Positions 14,366 through 22,492 of a stretch of DNA of 64,000 nt are shown piece after piece; positions within the stretch are counted from its first letter, which is position 1; each line of letters opens with the position of its first letter. Made by a program: the position numbers and the translations under genes. The DNA comes from Pseudomethylobacillus aquaticus (GTDB lineage: Bacteria; Pseudomonadota; Gammaproteobacteria; Burkholderiales; Methylophilaceae): NCBI RefSeq assembly GCF_003730115.1, contig NZ_RJVP01000001.1, forward strand, positions 62,001 to 126,000, read 5' to 3'. The notes under the pieces are model-generated. The model was not told where the DNA came from. It made no database searches and saw nothing but the letters and a program-made list of their open reading frames with translations.

Positions 14366-15276
14366 GCCGGTATCGCAAGATCGAAGTGAGGACATGGGCC
14401 GATGAGCGATTCCGCCGCCTATCACCTATGCCGCCATCCGGGCAGGGGTTATGGTTTTTTCTGTTAACCGGGCCACACACCGGGCCAATTCCAGGGTTAT
14501 TCCGCGCAGGACGAGCGGCGATGGCAGAGGAGCTTGACTGGGATGTGGAAGCCTTTGACGAAGCCTTTCAGGAAGTCTTTGAGAATGGCATGGCAAAAGC
14601 CGACTTCAAAGCCCGTCTAGTATGGCTTCCGAACGCCCTAAAACACAACAAGCCTGAGTCTCCAAACGTGGTGCGCTCTTGGCGTGTTGAGTTAGACCTA
14701 TTGCCTGAATGTGACCTCAAGAACGAGGCCATATCACGTATCCGTGAAATCCTTGAAACCATTGGCCCATCGTACTCCCAGGCGTTTGATGAGGTACTTT
14801 TTGGCGACTCTCGAAAGCCTTCGTCAAAGGCTTCCGTTAAGCCTTCCGTAAAGACTATGCCTAATCAGGAACAGGAACAGGAACAGGAACAGGAACAGGA
14901 ACAACAAAAAGCATTGTCGCCTGACGGCGACCTGTCCCCGGCCCCCATTGAAGACCTTGTCAAGATCTACCACGAGGTCATGCCACTGAACCCGAAATGC
15001 AAAGTCCTGAACAACACCCGCCGAACAGCAATACGATCCAGATGGCTGGAGGCATCACGGCTGAAGTGCGCACCGTTCAGTGGTTATTCGACCAGACGTG
15101 CTGGGTTGGATGCTTGGCGACAATTTTTCGAAGTGTGCGCTGAGTCGCTGTTCCTGACAGGGCGCTCTCCACCAGCACCCGGTCGACCGCCATTCGTTGC
15201 TGACATCGATTTCCTTTTCTCACCATCCGGGTTTGCTAAGTGCCTGGAAAACAAATACCACCGGGAGGCCGCATGA
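14362..15276 (+). CDS. O-like replication initiator
   Basis: 304 aa. Residues 1-120 resemble the winged-helix N-terminus of phage O-type initiators (MSRYRKIEVRTWADERFRRLS, then GLWFFLLTGPHT). The C-terminal 90 residues (EVMPLNPKCKVLNNTRRTAIRSRW ... FSPSGFAKCLENKY) match the primosome-type tail found in such proteins and should recruit the helicase encoded next. Between them lie a KPS-rich linker encoded by iteron-like DNA and a (Gln-Glu)6 tract encoded by six CAGGAA units. Having repeats inside the initiator gene recalls ori within lambda O. Confidence 0.8.
   Translation: MSRYRKIEVRTWADERFRRLSPMPPSGQGLWFFLLTGPHTGPIPGLFRAGRAAMAEELDWDVEAFDEAFQEVFENGMAKADFKARLVWLPNALKHNKPESPNVVRSWRVELDLLPECDLKNEAISRIREILETIGPSYSQAFDEVLFGDSRKPSSKASVKPSVKTMPNQEQEQEQEQEQEQQKALSPDGDLSPAPIEDLVKIYHEVMPLNPKCKVLNNTRRTAIRSRWLEASRLKCAPFSGYSTRRAGLDAWRQFFEVCAESLFLTGRSPPAPGRPPFVADIDFLFSPSGFAKCLENKYHREAA
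14815..14857 (+). repeat. Iteron-like array 2 inside the initiator gene
   Basis: AAGCCTT or a one-base variant starts at 14815, 14827 (AAGGCTT) and 14839, with a weaker AAGACTA at 14851, all at exactly 12 bp. Units read AAGCCTTCCGTT. Candidate binding sites for the encoded initiator. Confidence 0.6.
14866..14901 (+). repeat. Six tandem CAGGAA hexamers
   Basis: Perfect (CAGGAA)6 in frame encodes (Gln-Glu)6 in the initiator linker. The tract is purine-rich on one strand and directly follows the iterons, where an unwinding element would be expected. Copy-number change keeps the frame. Confidence 0.85.
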
Positions 15277-16607
15277 CCATCGAGACATTCTCGATCGATA
15301 GCGAACAGTCCCTGCTTGGCGGTCTGTTGCTGGAGCCGTGGCGCATAGACGATCTGCCATGCTCACCAGCGGACTTTTACCGGAACGATCACCGGGTCAT
15401 TTTCCAGACCATGGCGGACATGGCCAACGAGGCGCAGCGAATTGACCTGGTGACGGTCGCGGAGCGTCTGGAAGGGCTTGGCAAGATCAACGATGTTGGT
15501 GGGATTGCCTACGTGGCCAGCTTGATGCAGAACACGCCGGGTGCTGCCAACGTCAGGCACTACGCGCAAACGGTGCACGAGAAGGCCATGGTCCGCGAGT
15601 TGATCACGGTCGCCAACGGTATTGCAGAGCGCTGCGCTACCACCATTGACTCTGCAGATGAGCTGGTGGCCCAAGCGGAGGCGGAAATCTACGCCATCAT
15701 GGACAAGCGGGAATCACGCGAACCAGTCTCGATCAGCACCGCCATCGACGAAGCGCTGGAATACATCGATCAAACGCTTGAAGGGGTCACGTACCAGCCA
15801 TCCGGGCTCAAAGACCTGGACGCATTACTGGGCGGTTTCCGAGGTGGTGCCGTGTACTACATCGCAGCGCGCCCATCGATGGGCAAGACGGCGCTGATGT
15901 GCTCGATTGCGCACCATGTTGCGACTGCAAAGCCGATCTACATCGCCACGCTGGAAATGCCACGCCGGGAGATTGCCGGCCGAATGATGGCGATTGACGG
16001 CAACGTGGCCATTGGTGACGTGAGGTCGTGGGAGGCGAATGACTATGACCGCTTGGCGAAGGCCGCCTCAACGCTCCGTGGCATGTCAATCACCATCGAT
16101 CACCAAGAGGCCCTGACGCTCGCCCAGTTGCGAAGCCGTACGCGGCGCATGAAGCGCAAGTCTGGTCTTGGGGCAATCTTCGTTGACTACCTGCAGCTGA
16201 TGAAACAGAAGGCCGACAGCCGAGAACGCGAGATCAGCATGCTGTCTGCTGGCATGAAATCACTGGCCAAGGAACTGGATGTTCCGGTGATTGTGCTATC
16301 GCAACTGAACCGAAAGTGCGAGGAGCGCGCAGACAAACGCCCAATGATGTCGGACCTGCGTGAGTCCGGTGGCATTGAGCAGGACGCAGACGTGATCGTG
16401 ATGCTGTACCGCGACGAAGTGTACGACAAGGACAGCCGCTACAAGGGGGTTGCAGAGTTGCTGGTGCGGAAAAACCGACACGGCCGCATTGGTGATGTCT
16501 TTGTTCAGTTCAATGCTGAGACGATGCACTTCCGCAATGTCGTGCACGGCTGGGAGATGCCTGAGCCGCCCCCCGTCATTCGCTCACCGCGTAGGAGGTT
16601 TGATTGA
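15273..16607 (+). CDS. DnaB-type replicative helicase
   Basis: 444 aa from ATG 15273, overlapping the initiator stop by ATGA. The N-terminal collar domain (SIDSEQSLLGGLLLEP, residues about 5-110) is followed by the RecA-like ATPase domain with Walker A ARPSMGKTAL (about 204), Walker B IFVDYLQLM (about 305), and the DLRESGGIEQDADVI arginine-finger region. It unwinds the fork 5' to 3' and would be loaded by the O-like protein. The phage is therefore not dependent on the host helicase. Confidence 0.95.
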   Translation: MTIETFSIDSEQSLLGGLLLEPWRIDDLPCSPADFYRNDHRVIFQTMADMANEAQRIDLVTVAERLEGLGKINDVGGIAYVASLMQNTPGAANVRHYAQTVHEKAMVRELITVANGIAERCATTIDSADELVAQAEAEIYAIMDKRESREPVSISTAIDEALEYIDQTLEGVTYQPSGLKDLDALLGGFRGGAVYYIAARPSMGKTALMCSIAHHVATAKPIYIATLEMPRREIAGRMMAIDGNVAIGDVRSWEANDYDRLAKAASTLRGMSITIDHQEALTLAQLRSRTRRMKRKSGLGAIFVDYLQLMKQKADSREREISMLSAGMKSLAKELDVPVIVLSQLNRKCEERADKRPMMSDLRESGGIEQDADVIVMLYRDEVYDKDSRYKGVAELLVRKNRHGRIGDVFVQFNAETMHFRNVVHGWEMPEPPPVIRSPRRRFD

Positions 16608-16807
16608 CATGCGAACTCTGCCAACGGCCCGTCACGTACCGCTACAACTTCAACAACCGTTGCTGCCTGGTGCGCTGGCTGAGGCGTGCCTATCCAGAGC
16701 ACGCAAAAAGCTATCTGGACCAGTACCAAATCCTGCATGGGCGAGCTGCCATGCTGGAGTTAATCGAAGCAGCCAAGAAATCCGAAAGTAAAGCCAATGA
16801 TTCCTGA
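16604..16807 (+). CDS. Small Cys-rich protein (DUF7696-like)
   Basis: 67 aa. CELCQRPVTYRY and NNRCCLVRW give a Cys2-Cys2 cluster of zinc-ribbon type, followed by a helical tail. ATGA overlap with the helicase gene. I recall similar small proteins in phage replication regions; function unknown. Confidence 0.65.
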   Translation: MTCELCQRPVTYRYNFNNRCCLVRWLRRAYPEHAKSYLDQYQILHGRAAMLELIEAAKKSESKANDS

Positions 16808-16964
16808 CTCCATCCGCGCCCAACTGATCAGCGCATCCAAGATCCAGCAGACCGTGCCGCCCGGCCAAAGCCCGGCTCGCACCGAGGCCATCGACAATAT
16901 CGTGGCTGCAGCCAAGGTGGTTTACCCGGAGCATTTCCAAGCTGGTGTTGCTCAACATGCCTGA
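16797..16964 (+). CDS. Small protein, unknown
   Basis: 55 aa from ATG 16797 (MIPDSIRAQLISASK), overlapping the gene before by 11 bp and the DUF1367 gene after by 8 bp. The composition is protein-like, with an amphipathic helix (TEAIDNIVAAAKVVYPEHF). It fills the only gap between two firm genes. Confidence 0.55.
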   Translation: MIPDSIRAQLISASKIQQTVPPGQSPARTEAIDNIVAAAKVVYPEHFQAGVAQHA

Positions 16965-17481
16965 GATCGTGCTGGTGCGCCAACCGGACGTACATGTGTC
17001 AGATGCTGACCGAGAAGCGGCGCGACGTGTGCTGTTCGCTCACATCGAAGGGCTGGGCGAAGTGAATCGCAAGCGCTGGAGAAACTTCATCTCGACCCTG
17101 ATGCGCTTGGACGCCGGTGAGGTGGCCACCATCAAAACCGAGAAGGCACGCAGCCACCCGTTCCATCGTCGCCACATGGCCATGGAGCAGCAGGTGTTCG
17201 AGGCACAGGAGAGGTTCGAAAACTTCGAACGCGGCTTCCGTGACTGGCTGAAAGTCGGCGCCGGACATTGCGACTGGCACCCTGGGCCTAAAGGTGGTGT
17301 TTTCCCAGTGCCCAAGAGCATCAGTTACACCGAAATGGAGGAGGGTGAAATGCGCGAATTCCATGATGCTGCAGTTGCATTTTTGCGCACCGCGCACGCA
17401 CAAAAAACGCTATGGCCACACTTGGCTGAGGCCGTGCGGGCCGAAATGATTGAAACGATACTTGGGGAGTTTGGAGAGTGA
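16957..17481 (+). CDS. DUF1367 phage protein
   Basis: 174 aa from ATG 16957. The conserved C-terminal half is clear: PGPKGGVFPVPKSISYTEMEEGEMREFHDAAVAFLR, shown here only in part of its run, followed by KTLWPHL and EMIETILGEF. DUF1367 proteins occur in replication/recombination regions of lambdoid phages and have no established activity. Ends in an ATGA overlap with the adenine methylase. Confidence 0.85.
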   Translation: MPEIVLVRQPDVHVSDADREAARRVLFAHIEGLGEVNRKRWRNFISTLMRLDAGEVATIKTEKARSHPFHRRHMAMEQQVFEAQERFENFERGFRDWLKVGAGHCDWHPGPKGGVFPVPKSISYTEMEEGEMREFHDAAVAFLRTAHAQKTLWPHLAEAVRAEMIETILGEFGE

Positions 17482-18332
17482 TCGAGATTATAAGTCCAGC
17501 CCTACGCTACCACGGTGCCAAGTTCCGCCTCGCACCCTGGGTGATGATGCATTTCCCCGCTCACACGACGTATGTTGAAGCATTTGGTGGGGCTGCGGGC
17601 GTTCTGCTGCAGAAGCCACGAGTTTACGCAGAGGTATACAACGATCTGGATGGCGACGTAGCTAACTTCTTTGCTGTGTTGCGGGATCCGGATCTCCGCA
17701 CCCAGCTGATCGAAAGCATTGTCCTGACACCCTACTCCCGACATGAGTTCGAGATGGCCTGGCGACCTTGCCGCGGCAAGGTCGAGCGCGCTCGTCGCCT
17801 GGCCGTACGGGCCCAGATGGGGTTTGGCTCTGCCGGTGCCACGAAGGGCTCGACGGGCTTCCGCATCGACACGAAGCGCCAATACAGCACGGCGCAGCAA
17901 CTCTGGGCGGAATACCCGGCAGCGCTGGCTGATGCTGGACAGCGGTTTGCTGGTGTGCTGGTCGAAAACCGTCCGGCGATCGAGGTAATGGAAGCACACG
18001 ACGGGCCGGAAACCTTGCATTACGTGGACCCGCCTTACATGCATGCAACTCGCGTTATGGACAAGAACCGAAAGTACTACCGGCATGAAATGAGCGACGA
18101 GATGCATACGGACCTACTGTCCGTCATAAATAAATTATCCGGCTATGTCGTGCTCTCGGGGTACGACCACGAGCTGTACAACAGCCAACTGCCTGGGTGG
18201 ACGAAGAGGTCAATCCGAAGTCGTATTTCTGGCGGAAGAGGCACAAAAACGCGAATGGAGGTCATCTGGATTAACCCCCGGTGCGCCGAGGCGCTTGATA
18301 ACGAAAGAGTCCAGAAAAGGATGTTTGCATGA
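17478..18332 (+). CDS. Dam-type DNA adenine-N6 methyltransferase
   Basis: 284 aa, class D12. The SAM-binding motif is YVEAFGGAAGVLL (residues about 31-43), with ALRYHGAKFRLAPW before it and the catalytic DPPY (YVDPPYMHATR, about 178). The spacing gives the alpha class typical of Dam. It methylates adenine in a short target, possibly GATC, and so protects phage DNA or times replication. Coupled to neighbours by ATGA overlaps. Confidence 0.93.
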   Translation: MIEIISPALRYHGAKFRLAPWVMMHFPAHTTYVEAFGGAAGVLLQKPRVYAEVYNDLDGDVANFFAVLRDPDLRTQLIESIVLTPYSRHEFEMAWRPCRGKVERARRLAVRAQMGFGSAGATKGSTGFRIDTKRQYSTAQQLWAEYPAALADAGQRFAGVLVENRPAIEVMEAHDGPETLHYVDPPYMHATRVMDKNRKYYRHEMSDEMHTDLLSVINKLSGYVVLSGYDHELYNSQLPGWTKRSIRSRISGGRGTKTRMEVIWINPRCAEALDNERVQKRMFA

Positions 18333-18814
18333 ACCGCGCACAACGCAGACAGGAAAATCGTCTGGCAAGGGCCAAGCCCAACCGGAGCAGGGCCATTTAC
18401 TCAACGAGCTTTACTCTGCTGTTTGAGAGCTTCGACACGATTGACAGGATGATACAGAAGCTGCGGCACGGCGAACTGGAATACATCAGCGGCGTACCGG
18501 TGGTCATGTCGCTCAAAGGCGAATGGTACGCGATGCTGCCTGCCCTGGACGGCTGGATTGCGTATTGGCGCGAACTGACAGAGCAACACAACATTTCGTA
18601 CGACGACAGCCCGCTGGCTAAGTTGCGTAACAAGTTGGAGTACAGCATGCCGCTAACCCTAGATGACGTGGATGCTGCAGAGAGCGTGGTCCATTTGCAA
18701 CGCAAGTTGTACATGTGCCTTCCAAAATCCGTGACCACCAGAGTTGCACACAAGGTCCAGGCCGACATCATGGCCGCGGAGGAAATAGCAGAGTTGATGA
18801 AGGTTGCCGCATGA
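18329..18814 (+). CDS. Conserved phage protein, unknown
   Basis: 161 aa. Basic start (MNRAQRRQENRLARAKPNRSR) and a helical body with LEYISGVPVVMSLKGEWYAMLPALDGWI. No catalytic motif. Coupled by ATGA to the methylase before and the small membrane protein after. Confidence 0.7.
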   Translation: MNRAQRRQENRLARAKPNRSRAIYSTSFTLLFESFDTIDRMIQKLRHGELEYISGVPVVMSLKGEWYAMLPALDGWIAYWRELTEQHNISYDDSPLAKLRNKLEYSMPLTLDDVDAAESVVHLQRKLYMCLPKSVTTRVAHKVQADIMAAEEIAELMKVAA

Positions 18815-18915
18815 ACAACAAATACCTGATTGAGTTTGTCCTGGTGATCACTATTGGAATTGCTGCTGTTTGTATACATCTGTTTATTCTCGGCCTGTTC
18901 TTCGGGTGGTGGTGA
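18811..18915 (+). CDS. 34-aa membrane protein
   Basis: ATG 18811 opens a short frame with one long membrane helix (FVLVITIGIAAVCIHLFIL) and a Trp-rich end (GLFFGWW). ATGA overlap before and TGATG overlap after. Function unknown. Confidence 0.6.
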   Translation: MNNKYLIEFVLVITIGIAAVCIHLFILGLFFGWW

Positions 18916-19178
18916 TGAAAGCCAAGGCCGTTTCAAAACACATGCAGCGCGTGGCAGCGCTGCCATGTTGCCTATGTGGTGCTATGCCGGTAGAACTGCA
19001 CCACATCCGGGAAGGGCAGGGCGCCTCTCAGCGCGCTGGAGACATGCTGGTGATCCCCCTTTGCCCGGCATGTCATCGCGGTCCAAAGGGCGTGCACGGC
19101 GACAAGACCATGCTCCGCATTCGCAAGGCGTCCGAAATGGATCTTCTTAACGAAACGCTGACGAAGGTGTTTGCATGA
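18915..19178 (+). CDS. Ref-family RecA-dependent nuclease
   Basis: 87 aa from ATG 18915 (MKAKAVSKHMQRV). The core is an HNH-type fold: CCLCG, LHHIREGQGASQRAGD (catalytic His pair), VIPLCPACH, then GVHGDK. This matches the Ref family first known from phage P1, whose product cuts DNA paired by RecA. It could assist recombination together with Bet/YqaJ or process host DNA. Confidence 0.85.
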   Translation: MKAKAVSKHMQRVAALPCCLCGAMPVELHHIREGQGASQRAGDMLVIPLCPACHRGPKGVHGDKTMLRIRKASEMDLLNETLTKVFA

Positions 19179-19543
19179 GCTGGGTCAGAGCAACCACGGC
19201 AAAGAGCGCAATGCAGGCGCTTGGCAGGCTCAAGACCGGGCAGATGAACAAAAGCGAGAAGGCCTACAGCGACCATTTGTTTCTGCAGCAAGTCGCAGGT
19301 GAAGTCGCCTGGTACAAGTTTGAAGGCGTGAAGCTTCGCTTGGCGGACAACACGTTCTACACGCCGGACTTTGCGGTGATGTTGGCTGATGGTCAGATGC
19401 AAATGCACGAAGTGAAAGGGTTCTGGCAAGACGATGCACGGGCAAAGATCAAGATTGCCGCAGACATGTACCCGTTTCAATTCATCGCAGTGACCAAAAA
19501 AAGCAAGAAGGCGGGTGGTGGATGGAATCGGGAGGAGTTTTGA
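19175..19543 (+). CDS. DUF1064 nuclease-like protein
   Basis: 122 aa. The PD-(D/E)xK core is visible as YTPDFAVM followed by MHEVKGFW, with an upstream Glu in the helix NKSEKAYSDHL. DUF1064 proteins are thought to act like Holliday-junction resolvases (RusA substitutes) in phages. Position right after the Ref gene, with ATGA coupling, fits a recombination block. Confidence 0.85.
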   Translation: MSWVRATTAKSAMQALGRLKTGQMNKSEKAYSDHLFLQQVAGEVAWYKFEGVKLRLADNTFYTPDFAVMLADGQMQMHEVKGFWQDDARAKIKIAADMYPFQFIAVTKKSKKAGGGWNREEF

Positions 19544-19932
19544 TGCTTGAGTTACTTCAGCTTGATGTGACCGGCTCGATGCACGCTGAATCCGACACAC
19601 ATAGCCGCATCATCGTCACGTGTCTGCAGAACCCTTGCACAATCAACGAACTCTACCGCCGCCTGCCAGAGATCAGCCCAGAAATCATTGCACCTCTGGT
19701 GGCCAACATGCACCGAGACGGCAAGATATTCGCTATCGGCAGTCGGGTGGCGCCGACCAGCCAGGGTATCAATCGCAGGCAGACGGTGTGGAGTTCCCGA
19801 AACGTCGATAAACCCCAGGACAAGATGACCATCTCGTTTGCCCACCTCGCATCCGTTTTTTGTTCGTCCCCTGATCCGGAAAAGCGATTCCAAGACTGCA
19901 ACAAACACGTCAGGGTGCACCGCACTGAATGA
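19543..19932 (+). CDS. Winged-helix-like protein before the lysis genes
   Basis: 129 aa from ATG 19543 (TGATG overlap). Residues about 30-70 read like a winged helix: CTINELYRRLPEISPEIIAPLVANMHRDGK in outline, then IFAIG. The C-terminal part has two Cys. Its place between recombination and lysis genes is where late regulators often sit, so a role in switching to late transcription is possible but only inferred. Confidence 0.7.
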   Translation: MLELLQLDVTGSMHAESDTHSRIIVTCLQNPCTINELYRRLPEISPEIIAPLVANMHRDGKIFAIGSRVAPTSQGINRRQTVWSSRNVDKPQDKMTISFAHLASVFCSSPDPEKRFQDCNKHVRVHRTE

Positions 19933-19971
19933 ACAGCCTACAACGCTCCCCGCACGAGGTTAAATCTACCC

Positions 19972-20220
19972 ATGACGATCAATCAACATCTATCGGGGGT
20001 CAGGGTGGTGGAACAGCAACAAGCAGCATACGACGCCGCCTCGGCCACAGCGATGAAAGCGACCTACACCGGTGCAGGAATGACCACCTATTTTGGCTTC
20101 ACGCTCAATGAAATCGGCATCCTGGTCGGCATTGCAATCGGCGTAGCGGGCTTTGCTGTGCAGTGGTACTACAAGCACCTCAGCTATCAGCTGGAAAAGC
20201 GCAGGGCAGGGCTTTCATGA
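19972..20220 (+). CDS. Holin (HP1-like, one membrane helix)
   Basis: 82 aa. A polar N-terminal half is followed by one helix, IGILVGIAIGVAGFAVQWYY, and a basic tail HLSYQLEKRRAGLS. This is the layout of HP1-type holins. It starts the lysis cassette and overlaps the endolysin start. With a signal-anchor endolysin downstream, it probably acts as a pinholin-like trigger. Confidence 0.8.
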   Translation: MTINQHLSGVRVVEQQQAAYDAASATAMKATYTGAGMTTYFGFTLNEIGILVGIAIGVAGFAVQWYYKHLSYQLEKRRAGLS

Positions 20221-20654
20221 ACAAGTACCTCAAATTCTCAGCCGCTGGATTGATTGCGCTCGCGCTGGCAGAGGGCTATGTGGGAGGCGCATATCGGGAC
20301 GTTGCTGGAATCTGGACTAACGGGTTCGGCAACACTCACAACGTAGATCCTGGACGCACAGTGAACGTGCCAGACGCGTTGAACCAACTCGGCGAAAACA
20401 TCAAGGACGCCGAGAGGGCTGTTCACCGTTGCACAGCCGTCCCCCTGAACCAAAACCAATACGACGCATTCGTGAGCTTTACATTCAACGTCGGCGCCAA
20501 GGCTTTCTGTGATAGCACACTGGTAAAAAAACTCAACGCAGGTGACTACACGGCCGCGTGTGACCAACTGCTGCGCTGGGACTACGCCGGAGGCAAGCGT
20601 GTCCGTGGCCTCACCCGCCGCAGGCAAGAGGAGAGGGCGCAATGCCTATCTTGA
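20217..20654 (+). CDS. SAR-type endolysin (lysozyme, GH24)
   Basis: 145 aa from ATG 20217. The start, YLKFSAAGLIALALAEGYV, is a weakly hydrophobic signal-anchor-release segment. The catalytic triad region AEGYVGGAYRDVAGIWTNGFGNT has Glu, then Asp 9 residues later, then Thr, as in P21 lysozyme. VPLNQNQYDAFVSFTFNVGA and the RRRQEER end are family landmarks. It cuts peptidoglycan glycosidic bonds after release from the membrane. Confidence 0.93.
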   Translation: MNKYLKFSAAGLIALALAEGYVGGAYRDVAGIWTNGFGNTHNVDPGRTVNVPDALNQLGENIKDAERAVHRCTAVPLNQNQYDAFVSFTFNVGAKAFCDSTLVKKLNAGDYTAACDQLLRWDYAGGKRVRGLTRRRQEERAQCLS

Positions 20655-21235
20655 GCAACCCGTGGTTCATCCTCGGCATGCTGCTGGCCTGGGCCGGCAG
20701 TGTCACCACAACCGCGATCTGGCAACGGGATGAGGGGCGTCAGCTGGAGCGTGCTGTGTGGGTAGAGAAACAAGCCAAGCAAGCTGAGGTTCGGAATGCC
20801 GAGCAGCTGGCTATGGCGCATTTCGCCACCACCCTGGAGCAGCAGGCACGGCTGATCGAGCAAGACGAGGCCAAGCGACTGAACCTCGTCTCGGCAAACT
20901 ATGAAAGGAAGCTATCCAATGCCACCAAAGCAAACACCGCCGCTCTTGATGCTATTCGCAATGGCCATATCGTCCTGCGCGTCCCAGCAGAGGCTGCACC
21001 CAGTAGATCTGGCCCATTGTCCGGCGATAGCCTCGCCACCTGCCAACGTGATGGAGCCCAGACGGGCCAACTTCCGCGAGGAACTGCTGAATTTCTTTTC
21101 GGACAAGCCAGCCTCGCCGACCAAATCACCGAGCAACTGACAGCGTGTCAGGAAGTGATCCAAGAACTGCAATGGCAAGACCGCGCCCAGCCGGATGGTG
21201 GCGCAAGCGGGAGCCCAGGACACCCTCCCCAGTAA
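20642..21235 (+). CDS. Rz-like inner-membrane spanin
   Basis: 197 aa. One N-terminal membrane anchor (FILGMLLAWAGSVTTTAIW) is followed by a long periplasmic helix rich in Ala, Glu and Gln. It overlaps the endolysin by 13 bp and contains the Rz1 gene in another frame, the usual spanin arrangement. The final 60 residues look like less constrained sequence. Confidence 0.88.
   Translation: MPILSNPWFILGMLLAWAGSVTTTAIWQRDEGRQLERAVWVEKQAKQAEVRNAEQLAMAHFATTLEQQARLIEQDEAKRLNLVSANYERKLSNATKANTAALDAIRNGHIVLRVPAEAAPSRSGPLSGDSLATCQRDGAQTGQLPRGTAEFLFGQASLADQITEQLTACQEVIQELQWQDRAQPDGGASGSPGHPPQ
20901..21140 (+). CDS. Rz1-like outer-membrane spanin, embedded in Rz
   Basis: 79 aa in the +1 frame relative to Rz; starting at 20919 (MPPKQTPPLLML) gives 73 aa. 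The lipobox AISSC predicts lipidation of the Cys, and the mature part is short and proline-containing. It would pair with Rz to fuse the membranes in the last step of lysis. Confidence 0.8.
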   Translation: MKGSYPMPPKQTPPLLMLFAMAISSCASQQRLHPVDLAHCPAIASPPANVMEPRRANFREELLNFFSDKPASPTKSPSN

Positions 21236-21250
21236 CACCGGCAGCCAGCG

Positions 21251-21391
21251 ATGAGCCTCCTTTGTAACCATCTCGGTGGTGAGTTTATCAGGCGCTGGCA
21301 ACAACACTCACCATCCTCGGACGTGAACCATGAACCACCCCAAACGACTGCGGCGCCCACATCCGCCACGAGACCTCGGCGGCCTTCATGA
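21251..21391 (+). CDS. Doubtful 46-aa ORF
   Basis: ATG 21251 starts MSLLCNHLGGEFIRRW and runs into the first 60 bp of the metallopeptidase gene. The first 25 residues look protein-like, the rest is Thr/Pro/Arg-rich. Support is weak. Confidence 0.25.
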   Translation: MSLLCNHLGGEFIRRWQQHSPSSDVNHEPPQTTAAPTSATRPRRPS

Positions 21392-21980
21392 AGATGTGAT
21401 TATCAGCGTGTGCCCGGCTCTTGATATGCCAGCCTGGGTACATGGCACCTTTATCGCAGATGATGCATCGCTCCACAACCCAGATCATCAGCACTTGTTC
21501 GCAGCCATGGATGGCGATGTGGGTTTTCTCTGGGCGAGCGGAGCCTATGTAAAGCACGGGCGCCAGGTGCATGGGCAAACCGAGCAGCTAGCTTTCAGAG
21601 CAGGTGGCTGGCAGAAGATGCGGATGGAGCAGCAGTTCATGCAGTGGTTCGGCATGCACCTCCCCAGCTTCATCATCACGCTGGATGCAGGCTATTGCGG
21701 CCAAGCATCAGACGCGGAGTTCTGCGCGCTCGTTGAGCATGAGCTTTATCACATCGCCCAGGCAACGAACAACGAGGGTATGCCTGCTTTTCATCGGGAT
21801 ACAGGAAACCCAAGGCTCACATTACGTGGGCATGATGTTGAGGAGTTCTATGGCGTCGTCAGGCGTTACGGTGCAAATCCGGAGGTGGCGGAGCTGGCCA
21901 GACTCGCAGCGCAAAAGCCAGAGGTGTCACGTGTCTCTATTGCATCAGCCTGCGGCAACTGCCTCAAGCTGGTGGCATAA
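21330..21980 (+). CDS. Putative phage metallopeptidase
   Basis: 216 aa. The zinc signature VEHELYHIAQ (HExxH) lies near residue 140, with FIADDASLHNPDHQHL and LDAGYCGQASDAEFCALVEHELYH-type context known from the phage-metallopeptidase family. A third ligand may be in GHDVEEF (about 168). The family often sits just before the terminase genes. Substrate unknown; a role in prohead processing or host takeover is possible. Confidence 0.8.
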   Translation: MNHPKRLRRPHPPRDLGGLHEDVIISVCPALDMPAWVHGTFIADDASLHNPDHQHLFAAMDGDVGFLWASGAYVKHGRQVHGQTEQLAFRAGGWQKMRMEQQFMQWFGMHLPSFIITLDAGYCGQASDAEFCALVEHELYHIAQATNNEGMPAFHRDTGNPRLTLRGHDVEEFYGVVRRYGANPEVAELARLAAQKPEVSRVSIASACGNCLKLVA

Positions 21981-22012
21981 AACTCAATAACCGCTAGTTA
22001 CACAAAGAAGAT

Positions 22013-22492
22013 ATGGCAAGCCTAAGCGACGAAATCAAACAGTTCATTGTGGTGCGGATCGCATGTTACGACTCGCCACAGGAGGTCGCGGACGCCGTGA
22101 AGGAGGAATTCGGTGTCGAAATCGACAGGAATCAGACCGGCAGTTATGACCCGACGAGATCAAAGGGCAAGACTCTCGGGAAAAAGTGGAAGGAAGTCTT
22201 CACACGGACACGCGAGCAGCTGCTGAAAGACCTGAGTACCATCCCACTCGCCAACCCGTCGGTGCGAGTGCGGGAGCTGACAAAGCTGTATCACCTCGCC
22301 AGAAAAAACAAGAACAGCGTGCTGGCCGCGCAGCACTTGGAGCAAATCGCCAAGGAAGCTGGCGGGGCGTACACCAATAAAATCAGGCTGGCCGGTGCAA
22401 CTGATCCTGGGGATGCGCCGATTCAGCATGAGCATAAACACAGTGGAGCCATTCAGTTGCTGAGGCAGAAGCAGAAAGCCCATGGTGAATGA
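22013..22492 (+). CDS. Terminase small subunit (DUF2280)
   Basis: 159 aa. Residues 1-60 carry a DNA-binding-like helical region (QFIVVRIACYDSPQEVADAVKEEFGVEI) typical of DUF2280. A coiled segment and a charged tail follow. It overlaps the large subunit gene by 11 bp. It should recognise the packaging site and regulate TerL. Confidence 0.85.
   Translation: MASLSDEIKQFIVVRIACYDSPQEVADAVKEEFGVEIDRNQTGSYDPTRSKGKTLGKKWKEVFTRTREQLLKDLSTIPLANPSVRVRELTKLYHLARKNKNSVLAAQHLEQIAKEAGGAYTNKIRLAGATDPGDAPIQHEHKHSGAIQLLRQKQKAHGE

Noticed and set aside
19929-20111. 60-codon frame starting in an ATGA overlap before the holin
   Set aside because: Out of frame with and largely overlapping the holin; low-complexity composition. 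The ATG at 19972 is the better start.
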